DNA of 64,000 nt from Salipiger sp. CCB-MM3 (GTDB taxonomy: Bacteria; Pseudomonadota; Alphaproteobacteria; Rhodobacterales; Rhodobacteraceae). This document shows positions 53,586 to 62,717 of this stretch, piece after piece; within the stretch, counting starts at the first letter, position 1; each line of letters opens with the position of its first letter. A program made the translations under genes and the position numbers. The stretch is taken from NCBI RefSeq assembly GCF_001687105.1, contig NZ_CP014595.1:2016501-2080500 (forward strand), in the 5' to 3' direction. The notes under the pieces were generated by a model. That model did no database searches. It saw nothing but the letters and a program-made list of their open reading frames with translations, and had not been told where the DNA came from.

Positions 53586-55229
53586 TCACTCGCAGCTGAA
53601 ACTGTCGGCGGATTTGGCGTCACCACCCTGATAGCGCGCCACTTGCGGCGCCGGGCAGAGCGGGCGGCTGGCGCCTTGCAGCGCGTCCGGCAGTTCGGCG
53701 TTGTCGGCCCGCGCGCTGGCGGTCACGGCGCCGGGTGCCTCGCCATCCTCGACCCAGGCCACCAGGGGCGTCAGCAGATCGAAGGCATCGGTGGCCGGGC
53801 CGCCCGCGCAATGGTTCATGCCGGGCACCGGGTAGAAGCGGGCGAAAGCCTCGGCGTCATCTCCGTTGTTGGCATCCAGCGCGGCATACCAGCGGGAGGT
53901 GTCATTGACCGAGAACACCGGGTCCGCAACGCCATGGGTGACGATGATCTTGCCGCCCGCATCGCGGAAGGCCGCCAGTTCGGGGTTATCGGCACCCGGC
54001 GGGCTCATTACCTCCATCGCGGACTCGGGGAAGGCCTCGGAGGTGGCGTCGATCGCGCCCGCCTGCGCGGCAATGTCGAACTGCATCAAGAAGTCGGTCA
54101 GCGCCTGCGGGGCGCCCTCGACCTCGGTGGGCGGCACGGTGAAGACCTGCGCCAGAGAGGCCGCGCCCATCACCGCGATGATCGGCATCTGCTCCCATGG
54201 CGGCACGGTGCTTTCGACCTTCCAAAAGCGCCAGTTGCCGCCCTCGATGCCCGCATCCCAGCTCCAGTCGGAGTAAAGCTGCTCGCCGCCCGAACCCTCC
54301 GGCCCGGCGTGGATGATCTGCAGAGCAGAGACCTGCGCCTCCGACAGACAGCCGGAGTTCTGCCCCTCGGTGCACTGCAGCGCGGTCACGTCGAAGGCGG
54401 ACTGACAGGCGGCGGTGTCCATCACCAGACCATCCTCGAGCCCGTCGAGCGCATCGCAGCTGGCGCGGATGCCTTGCGCGACCAGAGCAAGATCGTCCTT
54501 CGAGAAGGCGCTGCGCAGATCGCCGGTGATCGGGGTCATGGCCTGCACGTCCAGCGCGTGCTGGACCGCGGCGCGGGGCAGGTTGAACCCCGGCGCGGCG
54601 ACCAGCAGCCCGTCAAAGGCCTCGGGCATACGCGCGGCGGCAACCATCGCGTGCCGCCCGCCGTTCGAGCAGCCGATGCCATAGGCGTGGTTTACCGGCG
54701 TTTCATAGTAGGCCTCGACCATCTGCCGGGCCAGCGGCTGGAGGATCTCCACCGCCTTGTAGCCGTACATCTGCCGCGCCTCGAAATCGGAGCCGAAGGC
54801 CGCGCCGCCCGCCAGCCCCATATCGGGGTTGGCCTTGCCGTCGTGGCCCGCATCGCTGGAGACCACCGCAAAGCCCTGCGCCAGCGGAGAGGTTTCGCCG
54901 GTGCCGGACTTCAGCGCGCCGGTGGCGGGCTTCACCTCGCCATCGTTGCCGCCGTTGAACTGATGCACGAAATCGCCGTTCCACTCGTTGGGCAGCGAAA
55001 GCTCGAAGTTCAGCGCATAGTCCTTGCCGTCGCTGCCCACGCGCTCGGCGGTGCGCGCGCGGATGCGGCATTGCGCGGCGGGGCTGTCCTCGCCCGCGGG
55101 GACGGCGGAAACCTCGGTAAAGGTGACCCCCGTAAGGCCGAGCGCCTCGGGCGTCAGCCCCTCGCAGTCGAGGGCGAGGGAAGGGGCGGCGATGCAGATG
55201 AGGGCCGTGCTGGCCAGAAGCGATTTCAT
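53586..55229 (-). CDS. Secreted tannase / feruloyl esterase family hydrolase
   Basis: A 547-residue exported esterase. Signal peptide MKSLLASTALICIAAPSLA; nucleophile Ser in GIGCSNGGRHAM (about residue 187); acid Asp in VTHGVADPVFS; His in VPGMNHCAGG (about 472). Paired cysteines next to the nucleophile and His (CS and HC) are the family's clip disulfide. The lid-like middle part has several more cysteines and is where tannases bind substrate and calcium. It could free ferulate or coumarate from plant-type esters in the periplasm or outside. Good GGAGGACA site upstream. Confidence 0.9.
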   Translation of the reverse strand: MKSLLASTALICIAAPSLALDCEGLTPEALGLTGVTFTEVSAVPAGEDSPAAQCRIRARTAERVGSDGKDYALNFELSLPNEWNGDFVHQFNGGNDGEVKPATGALKSGTGETSPLAQGFAVVSSDAGHDGKANPDMGLAGGAAFGSDFEARQMYGYKAVEILQPLARQMVEAYYETPVNHAYGIGCSNGGRHAMVAAARMPEAFDGLLVAAPGFNLPRAAVQHALDVQAMTPITGDLRSAFSKDDLALVAQGIRASCDALDGLEDGLVMDTAACQSAFDVTALQCTEGQNSGCLSEAQVSALQIIHAGPEGSGGEQLYSDWSWDAGIEGGNWRFWKVESTVPPWEQMPIIAVMGAASLAQVFTVPPTEVEGAPQALTDFLMQFDIAAQAGAIDATSEAFPESAMEVMSPPGADNPELAAFRDAGGKIIVTHGVADPVFSVNDTSRWYAALDANNGDDAEAFARFYPVPGMNHCAGGPATDAFDLLTPLVAWVEDGEAPGAVTASARADNAELPDALQGASRPLCPAPQVARYQGGDAKSADSFSCE

Positions 55230-55286
55230 GAGTGTCCTCCCGTGTCTTTGAGACCCGCGCGCCTCCTCCGCGCGCGGGCAGGTCGT

Positions 55287-56162
55287 TCAGGCGGCGATGC
55301 CCAGCAGGCGCATGGCGTTTTCCTTGAGGATCAGCGGGCGCACCTCATCCTTGAATTCAGCCTTGTCGAAGGCGTTGAGCCATTTCTCGGGCGCGATCAT
55401 CGGCCAGTCGGATCCGAAGAGCATCTTCTTCTTCAGGATGGAGTTGGCGTATTGCACGAGGATCTTGGGGAAATACTTCGGCGACCAGCCCGAGAGGTCG
55501 ATGTAGACGTTGGGCTTGTGCTGCGCGACCGAGAGCGCCTCTTCCTGCCAAGGAAAGGAGGGATGCGCGAGGATGATCGGCATGTCCGGGAAATCCACCG
55601 CCAGATCGTCCATATACATCGGGTTCGAATACTTCAGCCGCATGCCGTTGCCGCCGCGCATGCCCGAGCCGACGCCGGTCTGCCCGGTGTGAAAGAGCGC
55701 CGGAACCCCGGCCTCGGCAATCGCCTCGTAAAGCGGATAGGCCATGCGGTCGTTGGGGTAAAAGCCCTGCATCGTGGGGTGAAACTTGAAGCCCTTGATG
55801 CCGTGGTTCTGCACCAGATCGCGGGCCTCGCGCGCGCCCAGCTTGCCCTTCGCCGGGTCGATCGAGGCGAAGGGGATCAGGATGTCGCTATTCTTGGCGC
55901 AGGCGTCGGCGACCTCGTAGTTGTCGTAGCGCCGGTAGCCGGTCTCGCGCTCGCTATCGACGGGGAAGATCACCGCCGCGATGTTCATCTCGCGATAATG
56001 CGCGGCGGTCTGGTCGATGGTCGGCGGATGCGCCCAGGGCGCGCCGAAGTATTTGGCCATGGTCGATTGCAGCTCGTCATAGCCATCATCGGTGTGGCAG
56101 CCGCAGGCTTCCTCGGCGTGGGTGTGGAAATCGATCGCGCGGATCTTTGCGAAGTCGATCAT
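55287..56162 (-). CDS. Amidohydrolase-family (COG2159) protein, candidate beta-ketoacyl-CoA hydrolase
   Basis: A 291-residue metal-dependent hydrolase. Metal ligands are visible: IDFHTHAE (about residues 11-17), GFKFHPTMQGF, LFHTGQTG, ILAHPSFPW and LFGSDWPM. The family includes ACMSD and resorcylate decarboxylase. In the actinobacterial coumarate cluster (cou genes of Rhodococcus, as I recall) an amidohydrolase, CouO, is the proposed enzyme that cleaves the 3-oxo acyl-CoA to aromatic acid and acetyl-CoA. The place of this gene next to the ligase, with no thiolase, fits that job. Inferred role, not certain. Confidence 0.85.
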   Translation of the reverse strand: MIDFAKIRAIDFHTHAEEACGCHTDDGYDELQSTMAKYFGAPWAHPPTIDQTAAHYREMNIAAVIFPVDSERETGYRRYDNYEVADACAKNSDILIPFASIDPAKGKLGAREARDLVQNHGIKGFKFHPTMQGFYPNDRMAYPLYEAIAEAGVPALFHTGQTGVGSGMRGGNGMRLKYSNPMYMDDLAVDFPDMPIILAHPSFPWQEEALSVAQHKPNVYIDLSGWSPKYFPKILVQYANSILKKKMLFGSDWPMIAPEKWLNAFDKAEFKDEVRPLILKENAMRLLGIAA

Positions 56163-56174
56163 GGGGATGCCTCC

Positions 56175-58049
56175 TCAGACGCGGATCAGCGCCGGGTCTT
56201 CGTTGTCGTAGAGCCGCTCCAGCAGGTCGGCGCGGCGGGTCAGGATCTTCTTGATGTTGAGCGAGCCCTTGTCGGTGATCTCGTGGTGCTCCAGCGAGGG
56301 CGGCTCGGCCAGAACCAGCGCGCGGGTGATGCGTTTGGCAGAGCCGGTGACATGGGCGTTCATCTCGCGCAGGCGCAGCTCGATCTTGGTCATCAGCTCG
56401 GCGTCGGTGATCGCGCCCTGGGTCTCCTCGCCCGGCTTGGTGGCACCGGGCACGGGGAAGATGAACAGCCCCACCTCGCCGCGATCATGGCCGCAGATCA
56501 CCACGTCCTGCGCCAGCCCGGCGAGCTCCTTCAGCGCGGACATGCGCAGGTTGCCCGCCTGCACCCAAGTGCCGGTGTCGAGCTTGAAGTCCTCGGACAC
56601 GCGCCCGTCGAAGATCAGCCCGCGGTTGGCATCCTCGGCATCGACAAAGCGCACCGCGTCGCCGGTGATAAAGAAACCCTCCTCGTCGAAGGCCTCGGCG
56701 GTCTTCGCGGGGTCGTTGAAATAGCCCTGCATCACGTTGGGGCCCTTCACGCGGATCTCGCAACGCATGTCCTCGTCGGGGATTAGCTTCACCTCGACGC
56801 CCGGAAGCGGCACGCCGATCACCCCCGAGCGGCCGATGGGCTCGTGCACCATCAGGCAGGCGGGGGCGGTTTCGGTGAGGCCCCAGCTCGAGATCATCAT
56901 CGGCAGCCCGCCGCGCGCATGGATGCAGAACTGCTCAAGCGCCTCCCAGACGTCCTGCGGCAGCGAGGCCCCGGCGTAGAACAGCAGTTGCTGATCCTTG
57001 AAGAGATGCTCTTGCAGCGCTGGGTCGTCCTTGATCGCATCCACCAGCATGTTCCAGCCCACGGGCACGTTGAAGGCCAGCGTGCCGGGGCGGTCCGTGC
57101 GGTTCTTGAGGGTGGTGGCAAAGCCCTTGCCGGTGGGCTTGCCGCTGTCGATGGTCAGCGTGCCGCCATGCGCGAGCATCATGTTCACGTTGTGCGAGCC
57201 GCCGAAGACATGGTTCCACGGCAGCCAGTCGGTGATGCGCGGCGCATGGTCCATCAGGAAGGGCAGGGCGACCTGCATCTGCACCTGATTGACGCACATC
57301 ATGCGGTGCGTGGTCAGCACGCCCTTGGGGTCGGAACTGGAGCCGGACGTGAAGAGGATCTTGGCCAGCGTCTCCGGCCCGACCTTGGCGTGCACGGCAT
57401 CAAGCTCCGGGCTTTCCTCGGTGTGGATCAGCTCCGACAGAGGGGTGACCGGGCGGCCCGCTTCGCCGCGCGCGGCGACCACCTCGACCTCTGCCAGCTG
57501 CGGCAGGGCAAGGGCAGAGGCATAGCGCGTGGCGTCATCGACGAAGGCGCACTTGGGGGTCACCTTATCGAGCACGTAGATCAGGCGGCCATGCGCCTCG
57601 GGGATCAGCGAGTATTGCTCGGCCAGAGGCACCACCGGCACGCCGATGTATTGCGCGGCCAGCGAGACCAGCAGGTGATCGAGCCCGTTGCCCGAGAGCA
57701 TGGCGATCGTGTCACCTTCCCCCAGTCCGCGCGCGAGCAGCGCCGAGGCAATGGCGCGGACCTGCTGCAGCAGCTCTTGATAAGTGACATTGCGCCAGCC
57801 GGGCCCCTCGGTGGGACGTTCCGAGACGGCGACGCGATAGGGGGCTTTGACGGCCCATTCGTGCAGCCACGCGCCGGTGTTGGGCACCGGCTCGGGCAGG
57901 TCATAGCCCGAGCGCAGCAGGATGGTGCCATCCGTGCGGTCTTCGCGGACAACCTTATGCGGCACGAAGCGGGTCAGCGTGTGGCGGCGAGCCCAGTCGG
58001 CGCGGGCCTCAAGGCCCGCCGGGGCGCGTTCGATGACTGTCATGTCCAT
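56175..58049 (-). CDS. Feruloyl-CoA synthase-like acid:CoA ligase
   Basis: A 624-residue ANL-family adenylating ligase. P-loop motif LFTSGSSSDPKGVLTTHRM (about residues 233-251), WLPWNHVFGG, SSWGLTETAPACL, ITGDAVRF and a C-terminal Lys in GSLNIKKIL. Length and N-terminal PHKVVREDRTDGTILLRSGY text match the long Fcs type that forms feruloyl-, caffeoyl- or coumaroyl-CoA. Start: ATG 58049 or ATG 58043 are both close to the GGAGGGAGGAGG site. It is the committing step of the operon. Confidence 0.88.
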   Translation of the reverse strand: MDMTVIERAPAGLEARADWARRHTLTRFVPHKVVREDRTDGTILLRSGYDLPEPVPNTGAWLHEWAVKAPYRVAVSERPTEGPGWRNVTYQELLQQVRAIASALLARGLGEGDTIAMLSGNGLDHLLVSLAAQYIGVPVVPLAEQYSLIPEAHGRLIYVLDKVTPKCAFVDDATRYASALALPQLAEVEVVAARGEAGRPVTPLSELIHTEESPELDAVHAKVGPETLAKILFTSGSSSDPKGVLTTHRMMCVNQVQMQVALPFLMDHAPRITDWLPWNHVFGGSHNVNMMLAHGGTLTIDSGKPTGKGFATTLKNRTDRPGTLAFNVPVGWNMLVDAIKDDPALQEHLFKDQQLLFYAGASLPQDVWEALEQFCIHARGGLPMMISSWGLTETAPACLMVHEPIGRSGVIGVPLPGVEVKLIPDEDMRCEIRVKGPNVMQGYFNDPAKTAEAFDEEGFFITGDAVRFVDAEDANRGLIFDGRVSEDFKLDTGTWVQAGNLRMSALKELAGLAQDVVICGHDRGEVGLFIFPVPGATKPGEETQGAITDAELMTKIELRLREMNAHVTGSAKRITRALVLAEPPSLEHHEITDKGSLNIKKILTRRADLLERLYDNEDPALIRV

Positions 58050-58070
58050 TCCTCCTCCCTCCGGTTCGGT

Positions 58071-58844
58071 TCAGCGGAACACGGGCGCGCGCTTTTCGAG
58101 GAAGGCGTTCAGCCCCTCTTCGGCGTCCGGGGTGGTCTGCACCAGCGCGGCGCAGAGGCTTTCGGTAAAGAGACCATCGCTGCGCGACATGTCGTTGATC
58201 CGGCTCAGGGCCTGCACCATGAAGTAATTGGACATGGGCGCGTTCCCGGCGATCTGCTCGGCCAGCTTGCGGGCCAGCGGCAGCGCCTCACCCGCCGCGA
58301 CGCTGTAGTGGGTCAGCCCCAGCCGCAGCCCGTCCTCGGCCCCGTATTTGCGCCCGGTCAGCATCATCTCGACCATGCGATCCGCCCCGAGGATGCGGCC
58401 CACCCGCACCGAGGCGCCGCCGCCGACGAAGATGCCGCGCCGCCCCTCGGGCAGCTGGAAGATCACCGAAGGCTCGGCGATGCGCACATGGGTCGAGGCC
58501 GCCAGTTCCAGCCCGCCGCCGATCACCGCGCCTTCCATGGCCGAGATCGTCACCTTGCCGCCGAACTGGATCATCTCCATCACCCGGTGCCAGTTGCGCG
58601 AGTGATAAACGCCATCCTCGGCGCTGCGCGAGACATGCTCCGACAGGTCGAGCCCCGAACAGAAGTGCCCGCCCGCGCCGGTCAGGATCACCACGCGGAC
58701 CTCTTTGGGCAGGGTCACATAGGCGTCCTCCAGCGCCGCGATCAGCCCGTCGCTCATGGCATTGCGCTTGTCGGTGCGGATCATGGTGATGGTGGCGATC
58801 TGGCCGTCCACCTCGGTGGTCAGATATTTGGCGTGGTCAGACAT
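58071..58844 (-). CDS. Enoyl-CoA hydratase/isomerase family (crotonase fold)
   Basis: A 257-residue crotonase. Oxyanion segment GHFCSGLDLSEH (about residues 70-81), then GAVIGGGLELAASTHVRIAEPSVIFQLPEGRRG with both catalytic glutamates (in GGLELA and LPEGR) that true hydratases use. This differs from the HCHL-type hydratase-lyase, which has only one of these. So hydration of the hydroxycinnamoyl-CoA double bond is the likely job, leaving a 3-hydroxyacyl-CoA for the SDR encoded before it. ATG 58844 (MSDHAKYLTTEV) has GGAGACA upstream. Confidence 0.88.
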   Translation of the reverse strand: MSDHAKYLTTEVDGQIATITMIRTDKRNAMSDGLIAALEDAYVTLPKEVRVVILTGAGGHFCSGLDLSEHVSRSAEDGVYHSRNWHRVMEMIQFGGKVTISAMEGAVIGGGLELAASTHVRIAEPSVIFQLPEGRRGIFVGGGASVRVGRILGADRMVEMMLTGRKYGAEDGLRLGLTHYSVAAGEALPLARKLAEQIAGNAPMSNYFMVQALSRINDMSRSDGLFTESLCAALVQTTPDAEEGLNAFLEKRAPVFR

Positions 58845-58876
58845 GGCTGTCTCCTTCGGGAACTTGGGGCGGGCGG

Positions 58877-59641
58877 TCATTTCGGGGCGAGCCGGACGGC
58901 ACTGTCGAGGCGGATCACCTCACCGTTCAGCAGCGGGTTCTGGATGATCTGCTGCACCAGCAGCGCGAACTCATCGGGTTTGCCCATGCGCGAGGGGAAG
59001 GGCAGGCCAGCCTCCAGCGCGGTGCGGGCTTCGGGCGGCAGCCCGGCGCTCATGGCGGTCTCGAAAAGCCCCGGCGCGATGGTCATCACGCGGATGCCGA
59101 AGCGGGCCAGTTCGCGGGCGGCGGGCAGGGTGAGCGAGGCGATCCCGCCCTTGGAGGCGGCATAGGCGGCCTGTCCGATCTGCCCGTCCTGATAGGCGAC
59201 CGAGGCAGTGTTGAGGATGATCCCCCGCGCGCCGTCCGCATCCACCGGCTCCAGCGCCGACATGGCGCGCGCGGCGTGGCTGAGCACGATGTAACTGCCG
59301 AGCGTGTTGATCTTCAGCGTGCGCTCAAAGGCCTCGATGGGCAGCGAGCCGTCACGGGGCAGAATGCGGGTGGCGGTGCCGATCCCGGCACAGTTGACCG
59401 CGATGCGGGGCGTGCCGAGCTTTTGCGCAACTTGCGCAAACGCGGCCTCTACCGCGGCAGCGTCCGAGACGTCGACCGCCACCGCCAGCCCGCCAATCTC
59501 GCCCGCGACGCGCGCGGCGGCTTCGGCCGAGAGGTCCAGCACTGCAACCTTCGCGCCCTCTGCCGCCAGCCGCCGCGCGGTGGCTTCGCCGAGGCCGCTT
59601 CCGGCGCCGGTGACGAGGGCGATGGTTCCTGTGATGTCCAT
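58877..59641 (-). CDS. SDR-family dehydrogenase (3-hydroxyacyl-CoA dehydrogenase type)
   Basis: A 254-residue classical SDR. Glycine motif VTGAGSGLGEAT (residues 9-20), VNCAGIG, catalytic Ser in NTASVAYQDGQIGQ and YAASKGG with Tyr and Lys. The text after the catalytic Ser (AYQDGQIGQAAYAASKGGIASLTLPAARELARFGIRV) is like human HSD17B10 and bacterial type II 3-hydroxyacyl-CoA dehydrogenases. It would oxidise the hydrated thioester to the 3-oxo form. Starts 11 bases past the dctM stop. Confidence 0.9.
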   Translation of the reverse strand: MDITGTIALVTGAGSGLGEATARRLAAEGAKVAVLDLSAEAAARVAGEIGGLAVAVDVSDAAAVEAAFAQVAQKLGTPRIAVNCAGIGTATRILPRDGSLPIEAFERTLKINTLGSYIVLSHAARAMSALEPVDADGARGIILNTASVAYQDGQIGQAAYAASKGGIASLTLPAARELARFGIRVMTIAPGLFETAMSAGLPPEARTALEAGLPFPSRMGKPDEFALLVQQIIQNPLLNGEVIRLDSAVRLAPK

Positions 59642-59652
59642 TGCAATAGTCC

Positions 59653-60933
59653 TCAGAAGAAGCCGCGGATGGCGAGCATGCCGCCGACCAGCACGAGGTC
59701 GGCAAGGATGAATGGCACGATCCCCGCGAACACCTGCTCGAGCCGCACGTAGTCTCGGGCGACCGAATGTATGACGAAGACGTTGAGCCCCACCGGCGGC
59801 GTGATCATTCCGATCTCCAGCAGCTTGGCCACCAGCAGGCCGAACCACAGCTTGTCGACGCCGTGCTGGGCGAGGATCGGCAGGAACAGCGGCAGGGTCA
59901 GCAGCAGCGCCCCGATCGGTTCGAGGAACATGCCGAGGATCAGGTAGATCACCACGATCACCAGCAGCAGCGCGAAGGTGCCGAGGCCCAGCCCCTCGAC
60001 GAACATGCCCATCTGCATCGACAGGCCCGACATGGCCACGAGCCGGGTGAAAAGGTTGGCGCCGATGGCGATGATGAAAAGCGCGCCCGACGAAAGCAGC
60101 GTGTCGACGAGGCTTTCCTTGAAGTCCGCCCAGCTCAGCGAGCGGCGGGCGATGCCGAGGACCAGTGCGACGAAGCTGCCGAAGGCGCCCGCCTCGGTGG
60201 CGGTGAAAAAGCCGGTGAAGAGCCCGCCGAACACCGCGCCGATCAGCAGCAGCACCGGCCAGATCTCGGCGGTCTTCTTCCAGCGGTCGCCCATCGTGTA
60301 GGGCTCGGCGCGGGGCAGGCTCTCGGGGCTGCGCAGCCAGACCAGCAGAACGGCGCAGATGTAGAAGGCCAGCGAGGCGAGGCCGACGAAAAGCCCACCA
60401 AGAAAGAGGTCGTTGATCGAGATCTCGGCCTGAATGCCAAAGAGGATCAGGATGATCGAGGGCGGGATCAGCGCGCCGATGGTGCCGCCCGCAGCGACCG
60501 CGCCGGTGGCGATGCGCAGATCGTATTTCTGCCGCGCCATCTCGGGCACCGCGATGCGGCCAATGGCGGCGGAACAGGCGACCGATGAGCCCGACACGGC
60601 GGCAAAGCCCGAGGCCCCCGCCAGCGAGGCGATGGCCAGCCCGCCGGGCAGCCAGCCCCACCAGACCCGCGCCGCCTCGAACAGGCCGCGGGTCAGGCCG
60701 GAGTGATAGGCGATGTAGCCCATCAGCAGGAACATCGGGATCGAGCTGAGCGTCCAGCTTGCCGACGTGGTGTAGGGGATGGTCGAGAGCATCGAGAGCG
60801 CCGGGCGGATGCCCGCGACTGCCCAGATGCCAACGAAGGACACAAGGATCAGGCTCGCGGCGATCGGCACGCGCAGGGCGATGAGGATCAGCAGCGCGGC
60901 GAGGGCGAGAATGCCGATGGTGACGGGGTCCAT
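59653..60933 (-). CDS. TRAP transporter large permease (DctM type)
   Basis: A 426-residue polytopic protein with about 12 helices, the transport subunit of a tripartite ATP-independent periplasmic transporter. FLLMGYIAYHSGLTRGLFEAARVWWG, SGFAAVSGSSVACSAAIG, GTIGALIPPSI and a second half of like form are visible. Its start overlaps the stop of the small subunit (TGATG). With DctP and DctQ before it, it should bring in the acid that the downstream enzymes consume, driven by the Na+ or H+ gradient. Confidence 0.93.
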   Translation of the reverse strand: MDPVTIGILALAALLILIALRVPIAASLILVSFVGIWAVAGIRPALSMLSTIPYTTSASWTLSSIPMFLLMGYIAYHSGLTRGLFEAARVWWGWLPGGLAIASLAGASGFAAVSGSSVACSAAIGRIAVPEMARQKYDLRIATGAVAAGGTIGALIPPSIILILFGIQAEISINDLFLGGLFVGLASLAFYICAVLLVWLRSPESLPRAEPYTMGDRWKKTAEIWPVLLLIGAVFGGLFTGFFTATEAGAFGSFVALVLGIARRSLSWADFKESLVDTLLSSGALFIIAIGANLFTRLVAMSGLSMQMGMFVEGLGLGTFALLLVIVVIYLILGMFLEPIGALLLTLPLFLPILAQHGVDKLWFGLLVAKLLEIGMITPPVGLNVFVIHSVARDYVRLEQVFAGIVPFILADLVLVGGMLAIRGFF

Positions 60934-61481
60934 CAGATGTCCTCCCCGGACTTGGTGATGTCTTCTAGGGCGCCCACGGGGTCGTGGTCATGATCGCCGA
61001 AACGGCCGGTCAGCACCTCGATGATGCGGATCGCCATGATCAGCAGGGCCAGCGCGAAGGAGATCGGCAGGATCCAGTAGCTCGGCCATGTGACGAAGCG
61101 CAGGGTGCCCGCCTCGATATAGGCGCCGCGCTCCATCTGGCGGATCGCCTCCAGCCCCGAGCCGTAGGTCAGCACCGCAAGCACCGCAGCGAAGACGCCG
61201 AAGCCCAGCAGTTGCACCAGCTTCAGCGGCACGCCGGTGAGGGTCTGGGTGAACACCGTGGCCTCGATGTGCCGGCGGTTCAGTTCGGTCAGGGCCAGCG
61301 GCAGCACGCTGACGGCGACCATGTAATACTTGCCGACAAGGTCGGAGGTGCCGGGAAAGCCCGCGCCAAGGAAGGCGCGCATGAACACGTCGACAACGAC
61401 CTGTCCCATCATCGCCAGCAGCACGAAGCCGCCCAATACCATACTGATCCGCGCCACGGCGGACTCAATCGGGGTGAACAT
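60933..61481 (-). CDS. TRAP transporter small permease (DctQ type)
   Basis: A 182-residue membrane protein with four helices; the family text DVFMRAFLGAGFPGTSDLVGKYYM (about residues 32-55) and a LTELNRRHIEATVF stretch are typical. It joins with the DctM subunit to form the membrane part of the transporter. Located between the binding-protein gene (75-base gap) and dctM (1-base overlap). Confidence 0.92.
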   Translation of the reverse strand: MFTPIESAVARISMVLGGFVLLAMMGQVVVDVFMRAFLGAGFPGTSDLVGKYYMVAVSVLPLALTELNRRHIEATVFTQTLTGVPLKLVQLLGFGVFAAVLAVLTYGSGLEAIRQMERGAYIEAGTLRFVTWPSYWILPISFALALLIMAIRIIEVLTGRFGDHDHDPVGALEDITKSGEDI

Positions 61482-61556
61482 CCGATCCTCCGGAGAATGT
61501 CGGGGTTTGCGAGCGGGGGCACGCGCCGGGGGAGCGCCAGCGCGTGCCGCTTGGGC

Positions 61557-62660
61557 TTAGCTGCCGTAGCTGGAGAGGTCGATCTTCGACCAGATCTCCT
61601 CGGCACGCAGCGCGCCCAGTTCTTCGGGGGTCATGCCGGGGGTGACCAGCTCTTCCCACTTGTCGATCAGCGCCTTGTAGCGGTCGATCTTGGTCTGCGC
61701 GTCGCTGACGCCGCGCTCTTCGAGGATCGAGGCGGCATTGGCGAGACGGTCTTCGTTGAAGGTGTCGCGGGCGTCGATCAGGCTCTGGTCGGGCTCGATG
61801 AACTCGACCATATCGCCCGCGCGCACTTCTTCGATCTGCGTGTCGAACCCGGCCAGGCCGGCGGCGAGCCCGTATTGCGCAGCGGTGGCCAGCGCGCTGC
61901 GGTCTTCGCCATCCATGCGATCCCAGAGCATCTTGCTGGCGGTGGCCACGGCGGCACCGTTGAACACGCCCTGCTCGATTTCGGTCACATAGTCGACCAC
62001 ATCGCCCAGACGGTTTGCGATGATCTCATGCGGCGACGAGAAGGTGGCATCGATCACGCCTTGGCTGAGGCTTTCGAACAGCTCGCTCGACTGCATCTGC
62101 ACCGGCGCGCCGCCGACGCTTTCCACGAAGGCCGCGTAGAAGGGCGAGCCCGAGCGGACCTTCAGACCCTTCATGTCGTCGGCGGTCTTCACCGGCTTGG
62201 TCGACAGCAGGTCATAAAGCGGCGTGGTGTCGGACCCGAGGTACACCTGCCCATTGCGCGTAAACTCGGCCTGACAGGGTTCGCAGGTGGCGATGTATTC
62301 GGTGACGGCGGACGAGACGACCATGGCGCTCGAGCCGAGCATCGACAGCTCCGAGACCAGCACGCTGTCGGGATATTCGGCGACGAAATAGGGCATCAGG
62401 AGCGGGCCGAACTCGGTCACCCCGTCGCGCAGGCCGGTGGACATCTCGTTGGGTGCGACCAGCCCCGAGGGTGTGTCCATCCCGGTCCAGCGTCCGTCGG
62501 TCAGCTCTTCGAGCTTCTTGAACATCACCGGATAGACATCCTTGGCGATGGCGTGGTTGGGGCCGAAGGCGCTGGTCGCGCGGATGGTATCGGCCGAGGC
62601 GCTGACGGCCAGCGCCGAGATCGAGCAGGCGAGCAGGCTCGCGGCAATGCGCTTATTCAT
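61557..62660 (-). CDS. TRAP transporter substrate-binding protein (DctP family)
   Basis: A 367-residue periplasmic protein with a signal peptide (cut after SASA, about residue 23). The mature part starts DTIRATSAFGPNH and carries the family's GLKVRSGSPFYAAFVESVGGAPVQMQSSELFESLSQGVIDAT block. In most DctP proteins a conserved Arg binds the acid group; here an Arg is found in GLKVRSG. Two cysteines in ATCEPCQAE are unusual. Aromatic acids are the likely load given the operon; proof is lacking. Confidence 0.92.
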   Translation of the reverse strand: MNKRIAASLLACSISALAVSASADTIRATSAFGPNHAIAKDVYPVMFKKLEELTDGRWTGMDTPSGLVAPNEMSTGLRDGVTEFGPLLMPYFVAEYPDSVLVSELSMLGSSAMVVSSAVTEYIATCEPCQAEFTRNGQVYLGSDTTPLYDLLSTKPVKTADDMKGLKVRSGSPFYAAFVESVGGAPVQMQSSELFESLSQGVIDATFSSPHEIIANRLGDVVDYVTEIEQGVFNGAAVATASKMLWDRMDGEDRSALATAAQYGLAAGLAGFDTQIEEVRAGDMVEFIEPDQSLIDARDTFNEDRLANAASILEERGVSDAQTKIDRYKALIDKWEELVTPGMTPEELGALRAEEIWSKIDLSSYGS

Positions 62661-62717
62661 GAATTTCCTCCCGTTTGAACAACACGGCCGGCCTCCTCTG
62701 CCGCCCGCGCAACTCCT

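Noticed and set aside
53433..56786. Plus-strand open frame of 1117 codons opposite the esterase, amidohydrolase and ligase genes
   Set aside because: Covers parts of four well recognised minus-strand genes and has no recognisable domain.
56844..59165. Plus-strand frame of 773 codons over the ligase, hydratase and SDR genes
   Set aside because: Antisense shadow of three clear genes.
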